Shown: in pieces, positions 21,878 through 22,436 of the stretch | Position numbering within the stretch: position 1 is the stretch's first letter | Layout of the letters: each line of letters begins with the position of its first letter | Assembly: GCA_946480295.1 (NCBI GenBank) | Contig: CAMLIT010000071.1 | Span: 1 to 22,436, forward strand | Direction of reading: 5' to 3' | Length of the DNA: 22,436 nt | Source: an uncultured Gemmatimonadota bacterium | GTDB taxonomy: Bacteria; Gemmatimonadota; Gemmatimonadetes; Gemmatimonadales; Gemmatimonadaceae | Position numbers and translations under genes: made by a program | Notes under the pieces: generated by a model | What the model saw: the letters and a program-made list of their open reading frames with translations, nothing else | What the model was told of the DNA's origin: nothing | Databases searched by the model: none

Positions 21878-22436
21878 ATGGCCACGTCATCCAGCGCGCC
21901 AGCCCCCGCCCCCACCCCAGACCTCGACGCCTTCGAGCACCACTGGCAGGACGAGGCGGACGCCGCGTTCCTCTACCGCATCCTCGCCGGCGCGGAGCCG
22001 GACACGTCGAAGAAGGACCTCTTCCTCCGCCTCGCGGACGTCGAGGACCGGCACGTGGGGATCTGGGCGAAGCTCCTCGAGGAGCACGGTCGTCGGCCCG
22101 GCCCCTTCCGGCCGAGCGCGCGCACGCGGCTGCTCGCCCTGGCCGGGCGCTGGTTCGGCCCCGGGTTCCTCCTCCCGATGCTCCTCGCCGAGGAGGGGCG
22201 CGAGGTGAAGGGCTACCTGGACATGCACCGCAGCATGCCGCGCGGCGTGCCGGGCCATCGCGAGGCGCTGGAGCTGGCGCGCGAGTCGGCGGAGCACGCC
22301 GACACGCTGAACCAGATCTCCGGGCGCAGCGGCGAGCCCTGGCATCGCACCGAGTCGGGCGGCTTCCTGCGCAACGTCGTCTACGGCTTCAACGACGGGC
22401 TGACGGCGAACTTCGGCCTCGTCGCCGGGGTGATCG
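21878..22436 (+). CDS. Ferritin-like / VIT-family metal transporter, N-terminal part
   Basis: The first 186 residues of a protein cut by the window edge. After a Pro/Ala-rich start, residues about 16-150 are helical with acidic and His residues in ferritin-like positions: EHHWQDEAD (20-28, Glu26), VEDRHV with an ExxH pair (Glu56, His59), EEGREVKGYL (105-114) and AEHAD (138-142). FLRNVVYGFNDGLTANFGLVAGV (163-185) is the start of a VIT1/CCC1 membrane domain, which moves iron or manganese. The fusion fits a membrane-bound ferritin-like iron transporter. The start is ATG 21878; a second ATG at 21874 is in another frame. Confidence 0.88.
   Translation, partial: MATSSSAPAPAPTPDLDAFEHHWQDEADAAFLYRILAGAEPDTSKKDLFLRLADVEDRHVGIWAKLLEEHGRRPGPFRPSARTRLLALAGRWFGPGFLLPMLLAEEGREVKGYLDMHRSMPRGVPGHREALELARESAEHADTLNQISGRSGEPWHRTESGGFLRNVVYGFNDGLTANFGLVAGVI

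Overview
The window is a compact, very GC-rich bacterial chromosome segment with 20 complete or nearly complete genes plus partial genes at both ends. Gene content (ECF sigma factor with a short membrane partner, Spy-like protein, TolC/MacA/MacB-type export parts, PadR regulator, DUF1343/NamZ hydrolase, PolX with PHP domain, ferritin-like/VIT fusion) and the strong third-position G/C bias suggest a Gram-negative soil-type bacterium. Gemmatimonadota is my best guess, from general resemblance only. I see no rRNA, tRNA, CRISPR, transposase, integrase or phage gene, and no block of deviant composition, so this looks like core chromosome.

Layout. 1-207: the tail of an unknown gene and its intrinsic terminator. 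208-5293 (+): an alpha/beta hydrolase of the proline iminopeptidase type, an unknown 151-aa protein, the DNA repair pair polX and nth, a lipoprotein with a TonB-C-like end, a cyclophilin, and a 56-aa single-span membrane protein. 5294-5523: an intergenic element rich in inverted repeats. 5524-8881 (+): an HD-domain hydrolase, then ECF sigma factor, membrane anti-sigma candidate, Spy/CpxP-like periplasmic protein and TolC-family channel, closely spaced like an envelope-stress operon. 8907-12081 (+): a terminator-like hairpin, a MacA-like adaptor with an unusually large insertion, a MacB-like permease with no ATPase domain, and a terminator. 12263-15755 (+): a ZU5-like lipoprotein, a TPR/HD-GYP c-di-GMP phosphodiesterase candidate, and a GGDEF diguanylate cyclase with a degenerate receiver. 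15756-16762: a structured intergenic region, a PadR regulator with apparent self-operators, and a strong terminator. 16842-18899 (+): Kup potassium transporter. 18900-19345: a convergent non-coding region full of degenerate repeats. 19346-21776 (-): a NamZ-like lipoprotein and a tandem-PDZ periplasmic protein. 21878-end (+): an N-terminal fragment of a ferritin-like/VIT metal transporter.

I do not find a clear new multi-gene defence or biosynthetic system. The most distinctive signals are non-coding. Arrays of a GGGACGM heptamer begin at or within three bases of the stop codon of three unrelated genes (dgc, kup, namZ), with opposite-strand copies further on; a 54-bp near-perfect inverted repeat carrying the related GCGGGAC word lies at 5353-5406. 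Several genes also have a TANNNT-like box 6-8 bases before the start codon and no Shine-Dalgarno sequence, which suggests leaderless transcripts. The insertion in the MacA-like adaptor and the missing ATPase of its permease are the main protein-level oddities.
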